A DNA stretch of 64,000 nucleotides from the NCBI GenBank assembly GCA_002791545.1, contig PFXG01000011.1:1-64000 (forward strand), read 5' to 3'. This DNA is from Zetaproteobacteria bacterium CG_4_9_14_3_um_filter_49_83. Lineage in GTDB: Bacteria > Pseudomonadota > Zetaproteobacteria > Mariprofundales > Mariprofundaceae. Below are positions 62,712 to 64,000 of this stretch, one piece after another. The translations under genes and the position numbers were made by a program. Under the pieces are notes generated by a model that ran no database searches, had not been told where the DNA came from, and was given only the letters and a program-made list of their open reading frames with translations. Numbering within the stretch: position 1 is the stretch's first letter; the number at the start of each line of letters is the position of its first letter.

Positions 62712-64000
62712 CTAAAAGGTTTCCGGCCTCATATGCGGAAATAGCAGCACATCCCGAATAGAATGCTGACCGGTCATCATCATCACCAGTCGATCCACAC
62801 CAATACCCACACCGGCGGCTGGCGGCATGCCATACTCCAGAGCACGAAGAAAATCTTCATCCACACCCGTGGCTTCCGCATCACCAGCGGCTTTAGCCAG
62901 GGCCTGTGCTTCTAAACGAGAACGCTGATCATCCGGATCGTTCAGTTCAGAAAAACCATTAGCAATTTCACTGCCCGCTATAAACAGTTCAAAGCGATCA
63001 GTAACACTTGGCTCATCATTACTGCGCCTGGCCAGCGGCGACACATCGACCGGATAGTGGGTTACAAATGTCGGCTGCATCAGCTCCGGTTCAATCAGCT
63101 CTTCAAACAAAGCCAGCAAATAGTGCCCTGCTTTCCACGTAATCAGCGGTTTAATATCCGGAATAACCTGTAAACAAACCGTTGCCAACAAGGCTTTATC
63201 GTTGGTATGGCCGCGTAAGTCAGGGCGTTTTTCAATTACGGCTTCATCTAAACGTAATCGCCTGAATGGCATAGAGAAATCGAGCTCGACACCTTTCCAT
63301 TCAAGCGTTTCGATATTCAAGCCATACGCAATATCACGAATCAACCCTTCTGTATTCTCCATAGCATCGTTAAAATCGGCATAAGCCTGATAAAACTCAA
63401 CCATGGTAAATTCGGGATTATGGGTCGTATCCACACCTTCATTTCTGAAATTCCGGTTAACTTCAAACACCCGCTCGAAACCACCCACCAGCAAACGCTT
63501 CAGATATAACTCCGGTGCAATGCGCAAAAACATATCCATATCCAGCGCATTGTGATGCGTTATAAACGGTCTGGCTGCTGCACCACCGGCTTGCGATTGC
63601 AGCATCGGCGTTTCAACTTCCATGAATCCGCGCGATTCCAGCCCCTGACGCAAAAGCGACATCATTTTAGAGCGATTACGAAATACAGTGCGAGATTCCG
63701 GCGACACCATCAAGTCAACATAACGCTGACGATATTTAATTTCGATATCGCTCAGGCCATGCCACTTTTCCGGCAATGGCCGCAAGCATTTAACGACCAT
63801 TTCGACGTGTTTGACGCGCACCGACAACTCGTTGGTACGCGTACGAAACACCACGCCACTTGCACCAATGATATCACCCAGATCCCATTTCTTGGTCGGG
63901 TTATAATTCGCTTCACCACCCAGCTCATTGAGATTCAGAAACAACTGAATCTCCCCCTGTTCATCCCTGATTTTTACAAAGCTGGACTTACCCATTACCC
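62712..64000 (-). CDS. lysS: Lysyl-tRNA synthetase, 5' end beyond window
   Basis: The class II LysRS is cut at the window edge. Visible parts are the end of the OB-fold domain (KSSFVKIRDEQGEIQLFLNL), motif 1 (GFMEVETPMLQ), motif 2 (NRNFRNEGVDTTHNPEFTMVEFYQAYAD) and motif 3 (PPAAGVGIGVDRLVMMM). Open reading continues past base 64000. About 430 of roughly 490-500 expected residues are in view. Confidence 0.95.
   Translation of the reverse strand, partial: VMGKSSFVKIRDEQGEIQLFLNLNELGGEANYNPTKKWDLGDIIGASGVVFRTRTNELSVRVKHVEMVVKCLRPLPEKWHGLSDIEIKYRQRYVDLMVSPESRTVFRNRSKMMSLLRQGLESRGFMEVETPMLQSQAGGAAARPFITHHNALDMDMFLRIAPELYLKRLLVGGFERVFEVNRNFRNEGVDTTHNPEFTMVEFYQAYADFNDAMENTEGLIRDIAYGLNIETLEWKGVELDFSMPFRRLRLDEAVIEKRPDLRGHTNDKALLATVCLQVIPDIKPLITWKAGHYLLALFEELIEPELMQPTFVTHYPVDVSPLARRSNDEPSVTDRFELFIAGSEIANGFSELNDPDDQRSRLEAQALAKAAGDAEATGVDEDFLRALEYGMPPAAGVGIGVDRLVMMMTGQHSIRDVLLFPHMRPETF

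Noticed and set aside
1-64000. CRISPR arrays, insertion sequences, prophage or rRNA genes
   Set aside because: No repeated spacer-type arrays, transposase-like proteins, integrases or rRNA signatures were found.

Overview
This window looks like a chromosomal piece of a marine, microaerophilic, probably autotrophic proteobacterium. A Mariprofundus-like zetaproteobacterial iron oxidiser is my best guess, but it is an inference from gene content, not a sequence match. The pointers are a complete ectoine operon (salt stress), a cbb3-type oxidase with an unusually large set of c-type cytochromes, two unrelated carbonic anhydrases (delta-like and gamma), a heme synthesis operon, and Gram-negative envelope genes (LolC/LolD, MsbA, RpoS/NlpD/Pcm). 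I saw no transposase, phage gene, CRISPR array or rRNA.

Layout. 1-2441: ectABC, with a perfect 76-bp tandem duplication at the end of ectA. 2442-3635: a gene-poor stretch with two small membrane proteins. 3777-21698: an 18-kb respiratory region. It holds a diheme cytochrome c, two quarter-length CcoN-like proteins, a cbb3 operon (ccoN, ccoO and a heme-less CcoP-like subunit, plus several tiny membrane proteins), and a 13-gene co-directional block. That block contains a CcoG/FixG protein, a CcoS-like protein, cytochromes c, a formylglycine-generating-enzyme-fold protein without its catalytic cysteines, and a giant membrane-fused spermidine-synthase-like protein. 21840-29969: lipoproteins, a CBS protein, PhoH, homoserine kinase, trmD-rimM-rpsP, and an orphan hybrid histidine kinase. 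30279-32454: a two-domain multicopper oxidase with two cytochromes c, arranged like Nitrosomonas ncgABC but with no nirK beside it.

32530-39422: one long minus-strand operon, hemD-hemB-hemX-hemY followed by a NusG-II/Gx pair, a TonB-like protein and mutY. 39524-44271: a delta-type carbonic anhydrase, divergent from argC and a bactofilin / gamma-carbonic-anhydrase / Ppx run. 44299-49237: acyltransferase, msbA, amidase, def, a GcvR-like ACT protein and tRNA-Ser. 49335-53207: serS, gyrA and tRNA-Arg. 53308-57585: apt, rpoS, nlpD, dedA, pcm, tRNA-Pro, a MerR regulator and ihfA. 57692-64000: lolD, a cNMP-binding protein and lolC, then an ArsB/NhaD-type transporter with a CBS protein, and a partial lysS.

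The most interesting part is the 18-kb respiratory region. Its subunits look like reshuffled pieces of a cbb3 oxidase: short CcoN-like proteins, two related 2-TM CcoP-like proteins without heme, and separate membrane-anchored cytochromes c. Together they may form an undescribed electron-transfer complex or an assembly system for one.
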